Assembly (NCBI GenBank): GCA_946545675.1
Contig: CAMNNR010000027.1
Coordinates: 1-11,213, forward strand
Reading direction: 5' to 3'
DNA: 11,213 bases
From: an uncultured Thermoplasmata archaeon
GTDB taxonomy: Archaea > Thermoplasmatota > Thermoplasmata > Methanomassiliicoccales > Methanomethylophilaceae
Below, piece after piece: positions 1 through 6,119 of this stretch. Below the pieces are notes generated by a model that was not told the origin of the DNA, ran no database searches, and saw only the letters and a program-made list of their open reading frames with translations. Numbering within the stretch: the first letter of the stretch is position 1; every line of letters begins with the position of its first letter. Position numbers and translations under genes: made by a program.

Positions 1-21
1 TTCAAGGAATTCTGGAGAAGA

Positions 22-98
22 TGGCGGGCCTGAAGGGATTCGAACCCTTGGCCGTCCGATTAAGAGTCGGACGCTCTACCTAGCTGAGCTACAGGCCC
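22..98 (-). tRNA. tRNA-Lys (anticodon CTT), CCA encoded
   Basis: The minus strand folds into a complete 74-nt cloverleaf plus an encoded CCA. It has a 7-bp acceptor stem (GGGCCTG/CAGGCCC), a GCTC/GAGC D stem with the GG pair in the loop, and a TCCGA/TCGGA anticodon stem around loop CTCTTAA. A 5-nt variable loop and an AAGGG/CCCTT T stem around TTCGAAT follow. The anticodon CTT (62-64 on the plus strand) reads lysine AAG codons. The discriminator base is G (25) and the CCA is 22-24. No intron is visible. The gene runs divergently from the CBS gene and has its own AT-rich box upstream. No clear T-run terminator is seen in the 21 bases left beyond its 3' end. Confidence 0.97.
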
Positions 99-125
99 CG
101 TTGTAAGCCGACTATCGCCTCCTGC

Positions 126-134
126 TAAATAAAA
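126..134 (-). promoter_or_regulatory. Probable TATA box for tRNA-Lys
   Basis: On the minus strand this reads TTTTATTTA, the most AT-rich patch upstream of the tRNA in a GC-rich setting. Its centre is about 32 bp from the mature tRNA 5' end, so transcription would begin a few bases upstream of the tRNA. Supported only by composition and spacing. Confidence 0.5.
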
Positions 135-182
135 CTATTGTCGCTGGGCAACCTCCAGCATGACGCACCCCCGGGTTTCTTT

Positions 183-196
183 AAAAAATATATATT
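183..196 (+). promoter_or_regulatory. TATA box for the CBS-MBL gene pair
   Basis: An AT-only stretch (AAAAAATATATATT) in GC-rich DNA. Its centre is about 28 bp before the ATG at 219, so the mRNA would start at or just before the start codon. A GGGAG at 211-215 could serve as a ribosome binding site only if transcription starts further upstream. Confidence 0.65.
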
Positions 197-218
197 GCCC
201 TAAGTAATCTGGGAGTTG

Positions 219-698
219 ATGAGCCAGTTAAGGGTAAGGGATTTGATGACCACCGAGGTCATAACTGTCAGGCCTACCGACACGGTTAGGCAGGCAGTCA
301 TCAGGATGGCAATAGACAACGTCACCGGCGCACCGGTGGTGGACAACAGGAACCACATTCTGGGAATCGTCAGTCAGACCGATATCCTCAAACTGATCCT
401 CAAGTACCAGGACAAACTCGACAAGGAGGGCTCCGGACATCTTCTCGCAGCCCCTATGGACGTCAACGGCAGCATCGATGCGGTCAACCTGGCCAACAAG
501 GACATCTCCGAGATGAAGGTCGAGGACCTCATGGTCCGCAGCACCCTCTGCACCACGCCCGATGCCGAGATCATCGAGGTCCTCAGGACCATGATGAAGC
601 TTGACGTGGGTCGTCTTCCTGTCCTCGAGCAGGGCGTGTTGGTCGGAACCATCTCCCGTTCGGATATCATCTTCTACATATACAAGAAGAAGTCCTGA
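219..698 (+). CDS. Tandem CBS-domain protein
   Basis: A 159-residue protein made almost entirely of two CBS motifs. The first spans roughly residues 6-58, opening with VRDLM and closing with LGIVSQTDIL. The second spans about 101-155, opening with VEDLMVR and closing with VGTISRSDIIF. Paired CBS motifs form a Bateman module that usually binds adenine nucleotides such as AMP, ATP or SAM. No fused enzyme, DNA-binding or membrane segment is present, so it is probably a cytoplasmic nucleotide-sensing regulator with an unknown partner. A TTG at 216 directly precedes the ATG and would add one residue; ATG is preferred because it fits the TATA box spacing. The stop is two bases before the start of the metallo-beta-lactamase gene, so the two are almost certainly co-transcribed. 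Confidence 0.9.
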   Translation: MSQLRVRDLMTTEVITVRPTDTVRQAVIRMAIDNVTGAPVVDNRNHILGIVSQTDILKLILKYQDKLDKEGSGHLLAAPMDVNGSIDAVNLANKDISEMKVEDLMVRSTLCTTPDAEIIEVLRTMMKLDVGRLPVLEQGVLVGTISRSDIIFYIYKKKS

Positions 699-700
699 GC

Positions 701-1459
701 ATGCTGGAAGTGCACGTTCTAGCCAGTGGCAGTGACGGAAACTGCACAGTCATACAGTATGATGACGAGGCGATAATGGTCGACGCTGGCCTCAGCTATT
801 CCAGGACGCACAAGCTGATGGAGGCCGAAGGCATAGACGAGAGTGCCATCACCGCACTCCTCGTCACCCACGAGCATGCCGATCATGTGGGCGGGGCAGG
901 TCCGATCGCCCGTAAGCTCGACATCCCGATCTATTGCAATCCCGCCACCTTCGGTTCGTTCAACCACGGCAAGTCGGAATATGTGATGACCCAGACACTG
1001 CAGAGATTCGGTGTGGGGGAATTCAGTGTCCTACCGCTTCCCACTCTTCATGATGCGGCCGATCCCAATGCCTACAACATCACCGTAGGGGGGAAGAACA
1101 TCCTCATCGCCACTGACACCGGGGCATTCACCTTCCCACTCAGACAGGCCCTTGCTGATGCCGATTTCGCGATAGTCGAGGCAAACTACGACCAGAAGAT
1201 GCTGAGGGACGGCCCTTATCCGGAATCATTGAAGAGGCGCATCGAGAGCGACCACGGGCACATGTGCAACGTCATCTCCGCAAAGGAGATCAAGGACACC
1301 GCCTCCAACGAGAACCGGAAGATCTTCCTCGGCCACCTGAGCAAGCACAACAACACCCCGGACATCGCACGCGAGACCGTGGCCCGCATCACCGGGATAA
1401 AACGTTACAAACTGGATTGCCTGGAATTCATGGGCGACACGCGCACCGTGGATGTTTAA
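701..1459 (+). CDS. Metallo-beta-lactamase fold hydrolase, WalJ/YycJ-like (probable nuclease)
   Basis: A 252-residue protein of the metallo-beta-lactamase superfamily. It opens with LASGSDGNC and carries the metal-binding HEHADH signature at residues 57-62. Further likely ligands are His117, Asp139 in ATDTG, and His212 in GHLS. The segments EANYD (160-164), GPYPESLKRRI (171-181) and GHLSKHNNTP (211-220) closely resemble the WalJ/YycJ branch, whose studied members are DNA exonucleases. It is full length for that branch and has no signal peptide or membrane segment, so it should be cytoplasmic. Nuclease activity is inferred from family resemblance; a hydrolase with another phosphodiester substrate is possible. 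It follows the CBS gene by two bases. Its TAA stop interlocks with the stop of the convergent GINS gene. No strong ribosome binding site precedes the ATG, suggesting translational coupling. Confidence 0.88.
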   Translation: MLEVHVLASGSDGNCTVIQYDDEAIMVDAGLSYSRTHKLMEAEGIDESAITALLVTHEHADHVGGAGPIARKLDIPIYCNPATFGSFNHGKSEYVMTQTLQRFGVGEFSVLPLPTLHDAADPNAYNITVGGKNILIATDTGAFTFPLRQALADADFAIVEANYDQKMLRDGPYPESLKRRIESDHGHMCNVISAKEIKDTASNENRKIFLGHLSKHNNTPDIARETVARITGIKRYKLDCLEFMGDTRTVDV

Positions 1460-2307
1460 GGTGCTACGGATATAATCTTGGCCAGGCCCCTGTTGACGAG
1501 CGCCTGTGCGAGTTCATTGGGGATGCGGACCACCTGCTCCTTTCTGAGAGAATAGTTCCTCAGCGGTCCTGCGAATTCGGGAAGGTCCTCCAGTATGCGG
1601 AGGGTGGAGAATTCGTTCTGCGGTTCAGGTTCGGGGGTATTCGGGGATTCAGCGTTCGGAGGCATCCTGTCGAGATCGTCTGCGGGAATCTCCTGCTCGT
1701 ATTCCTCTTCCATCGGGAAGTCCTCGCTCTCCGGGACGATGTCGATATCAGCGGAATATTCGACGGGGGGTTTTTCCTCCGGTTCCTCCGTGGGGATTGG
1801 TTCGGGCACTTTTACCGGCGGGGCGGGGGCTGCAGGCTGCGGTACTTCCGCGGGAGCTTCCTCTGGGATGGGGATGGGTTCCTCGGTTATCCGGGCGTTG
1901 GTGTACTGGATATTGCCGCTGAGCCGGTTCAGGAGCGCCTTGTGGTTCTTGGAAAGTGCCAGTACGGCGTTGTAATAGTCCTTCTCCTCATCCGTCATGG
2001 CATCGATGGAGTGGGTTTCCCCCATGGCTCCGCGGAGAGCCATCTTGTTGATCTTCCCCATGCGCATATCGATGATCTCGTGGGAAAGCTGGACACCTTT
2101 CTTGCGACGGCTGTTGGTCTCTTCACAAATGAGGCTTTCAGGGTCTTCCCGGAGTCTCTGGTCGTATTCCCTCCGCTGTCTGCGCAGAAGGTCAGCCATG
2201 GCCCTGTAGAGGTCGGGCCGCACTTTCGTGAGCGATCCCGATTTCTTCTCGACGCGGTATATCGTGGAAAGTTCACTGATATCCATCACGTCGTCCGCAG
2301 AGCCCAT
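1456..2307 (-). CDS. Archaeal GINS complex subunit, Gins51 (Gins15) type, with long acidic linker
   Basis: A 283-residue protein in three parts. Residues about 8-135 are a charged, mostly helical region matching the GINS A domain. Residues about 140-234 are rich in Pro and Glu and look disordered. Residues about 236-280 (LRILEDLPEFAG, then NYSLRKEQVVRIPNELAQALVNRGLA) match the small beta-rich B domain of archaeal Gins51. In archaea GINS joins MCM helicase and a Cdc45/RecJ-like protein at the replication fork. The A-then-B order identifies the Gins51 rather than the Gins23 type. The linker seems long for the family. A second in-frame ATG at 2286 gives a protein beginning MDISELSTIY, which looks more family-like; the 2307 start fits the TATA spacing better. 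The 3' end overlaps the hydrolase gene by 4 bp. Confidence 0.85.
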   Translation of the reverse strand: MGSADDVMDISELSTIYRVEKKSGSLTKVRPDLYRAMADLLRRQRREYDQRLREDPESLICEETNSRRKKGVQLSHEIIDMRMGKINKMALRGAMGETHSIDAMTDEEKDYYNAVLALSKNHKALLNRLSGNIQYTNARITEEPIPIPEEAPAEVPQPAAPAPPVKVPEPIPTEEPEEKPPVEYSADIDIVPESEDFPMEEEYEQEIPADDLDRMPPNAESPNTPEPEPQNEFSTLRILEDLPEFAGPLRNYSLRKEQVVRIPNELAQALVNRGLAKIISVAP

Positions 2308-2328
2308 ACCTTACCGTAGAGGTTGCCC

Positions 2329-2338
2329 GTATTAATCA
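2329..2338. promoter_or_regulatory. Putative TATA element between divergent GINS and DUF167 genes
   Basis: ATTAAT at 2331-2336 is its own reverse complement and is the only clearly AT-rich patch in the short divergent gap. Its centre lies about 27 bp from the GINS ATG at 2307, the spacing of a leaderless archaeal promoter. In the other direction it predicts a start near 2360, downstream of the ATG at 2354 but upstream of the one at 2381. Weak as a TATA box; supported by position only. Confidence 0.4.
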
Positions 2339-2380
2339 GTTGCCGACAGCGTAATGTATGCTGTTCTCCATGTGTTCCGC

Positions 2381-2677
2381 ATGGACATTTCGGACGTTTG
2401 CAGGGTCAGGAAGGACTGTGTGGAGGTGGACCTTCAGGTCTCCCCGAAATCCTCCCGTTCCGGTATCGAGGGGATAGATCCCTGGAGGAAGAGGCTGATA
2501 GTCCGTGTCAGGGCGCCGCCACTGGAAGGCCGTGCCAATGAGGAGGTGGAGGAGGTCCTCAGCGAGATCACCGGCTGCAAGGCCCAGGTGACCGCCGGTC
2601 ACACCTCCCGTCAGAAGACCGCCACCGTATGGGGCGACCCGGAGCGCATATGTTCAAGACTGAACGCGGGACTATGA
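2381..2677 (+). CDS. DUF167 (YggU-type) family protein
   Basis: A 98-residue protein of the small DUF167/YggU family. Family features visible are a QVSPKSSRSGIEGI segment (residues about 19-32), the strongly conserved RVRAPPLEGRANEEV block (42-56), and a SGHTSR-like AGHTSRQKT block near residue 74. The biochemical function of the family is not known, and nothing here settles it. An in-frame ATG at 2354 would add nine residues that show no family resemblance. The start at 2381 is preferred because the conserved-looking MDISDV begins there and it lies downstream of the likely transcription start. The gene heads a five-gene unit, and its TGA overlaps the ATG of the Toprim gene (ATGA at 2674-2677). 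Confidence 0.85.
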   Translation: MDISDVCRVRKDCVEVDLQVSPKSSRSGIEGIDPWRKRLIVRVRAPPLEGRANEEVEEVLSEITGCKAQVTAGHTSRQKTATVWGDPERICSRLNAGL

Positions 2678-3072
2678 CCGAGGAGGAGCGGCTGGAAGCG
2701 ATACAGGTGCTTCTCGAGAGGATATCCGACCTCTCAGTGGACCACGTACTCGTGATCGAAGGTAAGAAAGACCGCGAGGCCCTCAACTCGCTGGGGATAT
2801 CCGGGGATATGTTCCTGGTTCAGTCCAGCGGAGGGCCGGTATGTGCCGCGGAGTACATCGAATCCCACGGAGGCAAAGCCGTTATCCTGACCGATTGGGA
2901 CCGCAGGGGGGATACATTGTGCCAGCAGATCTCCGAGATGACAGGTAATAGCCCGGAAGTCGATACGCAGATACGCAGGGAGCTGGCAGGTCTGTGCAGG
3001 ATGTACATCAAGGACGTGGAATCCCTGGACGCACTGTACGGGATGCTCTCGGGGAAGGTATATGAGCGGTAA
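2674..3072 (+). CDS. Small stand-alone Toprim-domain protein (UPF0292-like)
   Basis: A 132-residue protein consisting of little more than a Toprim fold. The catalytic glutamate motif is VIEGKKD (Glu29, Asp33) and the DxD motif is TDWDRRG (Asp74, Asp76). These acidic residues bind Mg2+ in primases, topoisomerases, OLD nucleases and RNase M5. No helicase, zinc finger or topoisomerase domain is attached. It resembles the uncharacterised archaeal UPF0292 group, so the substrate is unknown; an RNase M5-like or primase-like nucleotidyl activity is conceivable. ATG 2674 is chosen because it overlaps the preceding stop as ATGA, a classic coupled start; in-frame ATGs at 2629 and 2650 lie inside the DUF167 gene. 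Thymidylate kinase follows after 18 bp. Confidence 0.85.
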   Translation: MTEEERLEAIQVLLERISDLSVDHVLVIEGKKDREALNSLGISGDMFLVQSSGGPVCAAEYIESHGGKAVILTDWDRRGDTLCQQISEMTGNSPEVDTQIRRELAGLCRMYIKDVESLDALYGMLSGKVYER

Positions 3073-3090
3073 ACAGGATATGGTGCTCGG

Positions 3091-3687
3091 ATGAAAGGCA
3101 AGTTCATCGTCATAGAAGGAATAGACGGTTCGGGAAAGACGACCCTGGCACGCAGGATAGCCGAAGCGGTTGGAGGTGCCGAACTGACATTCGAGCCCAC
3201 CAGGGGCGCCATCGGGCAGGCTCTTCGCAGCGGCGCATACGGGGACATCCCTCCCGCAGCCGAGGCCCTGCTGTTCGCCGCGGACCGTGCGATCCATACC
3301 GAAGAGATAAAGAAAAAACTGGATTCCGGTGTCTGGGTCATATGCGACAGGTATCTCGGGTCCACCGTGGCATACCAATCCGCTTCCTTCGGAGACGCTG
3401 CCGATTGGGATTGGCTGCTGAGCATGCAGTCCAAATCCGTCATCACCCCCGATCTGACGATCCTCCTCGACATGGATCCTGAGGCAAGTCTCGGACGCGT
3501 CAACAGCAGAGGGGAGGAACTGAGCAGGTTCGAGAAACTGGATTTCCTCAGGAAGGTCCGCGAGGCATATCTTCGCCTGGCGGACATTCTTGACTACGAG
3601 GTGGTGGACGCCTCCGAGCCCCCGGATGCGGTGGCCGAAAAGGTCCTGAAAATCATGGAAGGGAAGGGATTACATGCACCCCAGTGA
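3091..3687 (+). CDS. tmk: Thymidylate kinase (dTMP kinase)
   Basis: A 198-residue kinase that phosphorylates dTMP to dTDP with ATP, a required step in dTTP supply. The Walker A loop is EGIDGSGKTT at residues 9-18. The dTMP-site residues lie in FEPTR (34-38) and the DRY segment CDRYLGSTVAYQ (85-96). PDLTILLDMDPE (120-131) is the usual late strand, and a LID region with several basic residues follows at about 136-149 (RVNSRGEELSRFEK). Length is normal for the family. The P-loop lacks the arginine of eukaryotic-type enzymes while the LID is basic, which suggests a bacterial-like type II arrangement. A GGTG at 3082-3085 is a plausible ribosome binding site. The 3' end overlaps the CoaBC start by 14 bp. 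Confidence 0.95.
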   Translation: MKGKFIVIEGIDGSGKTTLARRIAEAVGGAELTFEPTRGAIGQALRSGAYGDIPPAAEALLFAADRAIHTEEIKKKLDSGVWVICDRYLGSTVAYQSASFGDAADWDWLLSMQSKSVITPDLTILLDMDPEASLGRVNSRGEELSRFEKLDFLRKVREAYLRLADILDYEVVDASEPPDAVAEKVLKIMEGKGLHAPQ

Positions 3688-4864
3688 AGAGATATACTGC
3701 GAGAAGAGCAACAGACTCTCGGGCAAGACAATCGTACTCGGAATAACGGGAAGCATCGCTGCGGTGGAGAGTTTCCATCTGATAAGGGAGCTCATCCGTA
3801 ACGGTGCCAAGGTGATCCCGGTCATGACCGAGGCGGGCGCCAAGCTCGTAGCGTCGGATTCCATAGAATTCGCTTCCGGGATGAAACCGATAATGGAGAT
3901 CGGTGGACAGACCGAACACATCAAGTATCTCGGCAGCCGTTCCGATGCAGACCTGTTCCTCGTTTATCCGGCTACCGCCAACACCATCTCCAAGATGGCC
4001 AACGGCATCGACGATACCCCTGTAACCACCATGGCCACCGTCGCCCTGGGGGGCGGGACCCCTGTCGCAGTGGCACCGGCCATGCACGGGATGATGATGG
4101 AGAACCCGGCGGTCAGCAAGAACCTCGAGACCCTGGCATCCTGGGGGGTCAGCATAATCGGCCCCCGCATAGAGGAGGGACGTGCCAAGGTTGCTTCCGT
4201 CAGCGAGGTGGTCGCCTGGGCCATCAGGCTCCTGTCCAGGGACGATCTGGTCGGGAAGAGGATCCTCATAGTGGGCGGGCGCAGCGAGGAACCCCTCGAT
4301 TCCATGAGACTCATCACCAACCGTTCCACCGGTATGATGGCTGTCGCTCTGGCAAAACGCGCATTCGAGCGCGGTGCCGATGTGGAGTTATGGATGGGCG
4401 GATGCGATGTCGTGCTACCGGATTACATCCCCATCCGCAGATATGCTTCGGTGGCGGATCTCATCGGTATGTTGGATGCGGTGGACCATGACATCGTCAT
4501 AGTGCCAGCGGCATTAGCGGACTTCACTCCTGAAGACAAGGTCTCGGGGAAGATACCCAGCGACAGGGGCTTCGACATGAAGATGTCCCCCGTCCCCAAG
4601 GTGCTCCCGCTCCTCCGCGAGAAGTGCGACAAGGTCATCGGTTACAAGGCGGAGTCCAACCTGACCCGCGAACAGCTCGTGGACAAGGCCAGGAAGCGTC
4701 TCGAGCAGTACGATCTCTCCGCAGTGGTCGCCAACGACATCGATACTGCAGGCAAGACCTCAGCCTCGATGCTCCTGGTCACCAAGGACAAGGCAATCGA
4801 CATCTCCGGCACCAAACCGGCAATCTCCGACGTGATCCTCAACTTCGTGTCAGAGAAGCTCTGA
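3674..4864 (+). CDS. coaBC: Bifunctional phosphopantothenoylcysteine synthetase/decarboxylase (CoaBC)
   Basis: A 396-residue fusion catalysing two consecutive CoA steps: CoaB joins cysteine to 4'-phosphopantothenate, and CoaC decarboxylates the product using FMN. The N-terminal CoaC domain (about 17-185) shows GITGSIAA (23-30), the probable catalytic His82 in EHIKYL, YPATANTISKMANGIDD (98-114) and PAMHGMMMENPAV (135-147). The CoaB domain (about 194-396) shows ILIVGGRSEEPLDS (197-210), NRSTGMMAVALA (216-227), PAALADF (278-284), Lys293 in SGKIPS and GYKAESN (323-329). The region where bacterial CoaC carries its ACG clamp reads GPRIEEGRAK, without cysteine. An AAGGGA upstream is a good ribosome binding site. 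The gene overlaps tmk by 14 bp and is followed after two bases by pantoate kinase, another CoA enzyme. Confidence 0.95.
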   Translation: MHPSEEIYCEKSNRLSGKTIVLGITGSIAAVESFHLIRELIRNGAKVIPVMTEAGAKLVASDSIEFASGMKPIMEIGGQTEHIKYLGSRSDADLFLVYPATANTISKMANGIDDTPVTTMATVALGGGTPVAVAPAMHGMMMENPAVSKNLETLASWGVSIIGPRIEEGRAKVASVSEVVAWAIRLLSRDDLVGKRILIVGGRSEEPLDSMRLITNRSTGMMAVALAKRAFERGADVELWMGGCDVVLPDYIPIRRYASVADLIGMLDAVDHDIVIVPAALADFTPEDKVSGKIPSDRGFDMKMSPVPKVLPLLREKCDKVIGYKAESNLTREQLVDKARKRLEQYDLSAVVANDIDTAGKTSASMLLVTKDKAIDISGTKPAISDVILNFVSEKL

Positions 4865-4866
4865 AC

Positions 4867-5730
4867 ATGGTATCCGCTTTCTGCCCGGGACACATCACCT
4901 GCTTCTTCACCCCTGCGGGAGACCTCTCTGCCGATTTGCTAAGCTGCGGTTCCCTGGGTGCCGGCATACGCACGTCCCTGGGTGCGTTTGCCGATGTTCA
5001 TGAGCGGAGCGGTACGCGTACCGTGATGGACGGTAACGAGACCGACCTCCCGGTGACATCCCGCGTGCTGGAACTGTTGGCCCCGGGACGTGGATTCGAC
5101 GTGTCCGTAGAGAACGGGCTTCCCTGCGGCGAAGGATTCGGGATGAGTGCCGCCGGAGCGGTGGCCGTGGCATTGGCCGTGGCCGATATCTGCGGAATCG
5201 GGAAACAAGAGGCGTTCGAAGCGGCACACAAGGCGGAGATCCTCGGTGGAGGGGGACTCGGCGATGTGTCCGCTTTGTACTGTCTGGGTCATCAGCCGGT
5301 GAGGGTGAAGGAAGGCATCCCACCTTACGGGGAAGTCATCCCCACAGGGGTGGAGTTCAAACAACTCACATTGGCGGTCCTGGGGCCGAAGATGCATACA
5401 GGCAGCGTACTCAGTGACCCTGTCAGGGTATCAGCGATCTCGAACGCCGGACGCAGGGCTGTCAAGGAATATCTCGTAAAACCTGACCTTGGAAAACTGT
5501 ACGGACTGTCTAACAGATTCTCGGTCGAAGCTGGTGTGGAGTGTGCAGAGGTTTCCGATGCTTTGTCGAAACTTCACGCCGAAGGATATCGGGCCGCCAT
5601 GTGCATGCTCGGGAACAGCATCTTCACCGATGCCCCCGAAACAGAAGCGGAATCGCTTCTCGGTCCCGGGGCGAACATCTTTTCCTGTTCGTCGACTGAT
5701 AAGAGTGCCGGAATCACTCATAGAGTGTGA
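4867..5730 (+). CDS. Pantoate kinase (archaeal GHMP family)
   Basis: A 287-residue GHMP-family kinase that phosphorylates pantoate to 4-phosphopantoate, the archaeal route into CoA. The N-terminus (FCPGHITCFFTP) and GSLGAGI (28-34) fit the archaeal pantoate kinase pattern. The glycine-rich ATP loop is PCGEGFGMSAAGAVAVAL (86-103), followed by AHKAEILGGGGLGDVSAL (120-137). The C-terminal motif is MLGNSIF (247-253). Pantoate kinase is preferred over mevalonate or homoserine kinases because of these motifs and because CoaBC lies two bases upstream. Phosphopantothenate synthetase, the step between the two, is not in this window. The start at 4867 directly follows the CoaBC stop; no good ribosome binding site is seen, so coupled translation is likely. 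The 3' end overlaps the convergent DUF357 gene by 17 bp. Confidence 0.92.
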   Translation: MVSAFCPGHITCFFTPAGDLSADLLSCGSLGAGIRTSLGAFADVHERSGTRTVMDGNETDLPVTSRVLELLAPGRGFDVSVENGLPCGEGFGMSAAGAVAVALAVADICGIGKQEAFEAAHKAEILGGGGLGDVSALYCLGHQPVRVKEGIPPYGEVIPTGVEFKQLTLAVLGPKMHTGSVLSDPVRVSAISNAGRRAVKEYLVKPDLGKLYGLSNRFSVEAGVECAEVSDALSKLHAEGYRAAMCMLGNSIFTDAPETEAESLLGPGANIFSCSSTDKSAGITHRV

Positions 5731-6007
5731 ACAGCTGATCGTCACCGCCCACGTCGAAAAGACCGATCCTGGCCCCGCAGTCGAGCCATCCGTGTGCGTA
5801 GTTCACCGATGCGAATGCGGTGACCAGGTCTCCGCTCTCCCTGAAGTGTTTGGCATCGTTGTAATATGAGGTGGCCATCTCCAGGAAACTGTCCGCGAGT
5901 CTCTTGTTGAAGGAGCGGTCAGGGGCGGCAATCTTCAGTTTGTCGAGTGCCTTCTTCGTTATCGAGAGGTATCTGTCGATCTTCTCGTCGGTGATGGTGT
6001 TCTGCAT
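5714..6007 (-). CDS. DUF357 family protein
   Basis: A 97-residue, probably all-helical protein matching the archaeal DUF357 family. The recognisable core is EMATSYYNDAKHFRESGDLV (residues 43-62) followed by AFASVNYAHGWLDCGARIGLFDV (64-86). The paired-helix layout resembles a small helical repeat or HEPN-like bundle, but no catalytic motif is visible and the family's function is unknown to me. There is no signal peptide or membrane segment. It is a single-gene unit facing the pantoate kinase, with overlapping 3' ends. Its upstream gap is shared with the divergent prs promoter, so the two could be co-regulated. The ATG at 6007 lies about 26 bp from an AT-rich box and no ribosome binding site is evident, consistent with a leaderless transcript. 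Confidence 0.88.
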   Translation of the reverse strand: MQNTITDEKIDRYLSITKKALDKLKIAAPDRSFNKRLADSFLEMATSYYNDAKHFRESGDLVTAFASVNYAHGWLDCGARIGLFDVGGDDQLFTLYE

Positions 6008-6028
6008 ACCACTGCATCGTCAACGTGC

Positions 6029-6036
6029 GATTTATC
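6029..6036 (-). promoter_or_regulatory. Probable TATA box for DUF357 gene
   Basis: Reads GATAAATC on the minus strand, centred about 26 bp before the ATG. Together with the prs promoter it accounts for the 112-bp non-coding gap 6008-6119. Confidence 0.5.
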
Positions 6037-6060
6037 ACTTGTCTGAGCTTCCCCGCTCAA

Positions 6061-6072
6061 GCACATATGTGC
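6061..6072. repeat. Perfect 12-bp palindrome upstream of prs
   Basis: GCACATATGTGC equals its own reverse complement. It lies about 20 bp upstream of the prs TATA box, between the divergent DUF357 and prs genes, where a repressor or activator site could sit. Function is inferred. Confidence 0.6.
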
Positions 6073-6084
6073 ACGCGGGCGTGC
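6071..6084. repeat. Second inverted repeat upstream of prs TATA box
   Basis: GCACGC and GCGTGC are perfect 6-bp arms separated by GG. It overlaps the last two bases of the preceding palindrome and ends four bases before the TATA box, where the BRE would be. Either an operator or a chance GC-rich inverted repeat. Confidence 0.55.
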
Positions 6085-6087
6085 GCA

Positions 6088-6096
6088 GATATATTA
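6088..6096 (+). promoter_or_regulatory. TATA box for prs-proS-trmI
   Basis: GATATATTA centred about 28 bp before the prs ATG. This spacing predicts transcription starting almost at the start codon. A GGAG at 6111-6114, six bases before the ATG, would be usable only if transcription also starts further upstream. Confidence 0.7.
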
Positions 6097-6119
6097 CGGA
6101 GGACGTGATTGGAGCGAGT

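Noticed and set aside
1765..1775. GGGGGG followed by five T as a possible terminator for the CBS-hydrolase transcript
   Set aside because: It lies more than 300 bp past the hydrolase stop, inside the GINS gene, with no stem, and is explained by proline/lysine codons on the other strand.
1264..2319. A 351-codon plus-strand frame across the end of the hydrolase gene and the whole GINS region
   Set aside because: It is antisense to a clear GINS gene and out of frame with the hydrolase. Its product has no recognisable domain and a skewed composition.
4624..4866. Upstream extension of the pantoate kinase frame
   Set aside because: It lies inside CoaBC in another frame. The family-typical N-terminus begins at 4867.
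5871..6119. Upstream extension of the prs frame
   Set aside because: It crosses the DUF357 gene on the opposite strand and the prs TATA box. The canonical MIVIGG start is at 6120.
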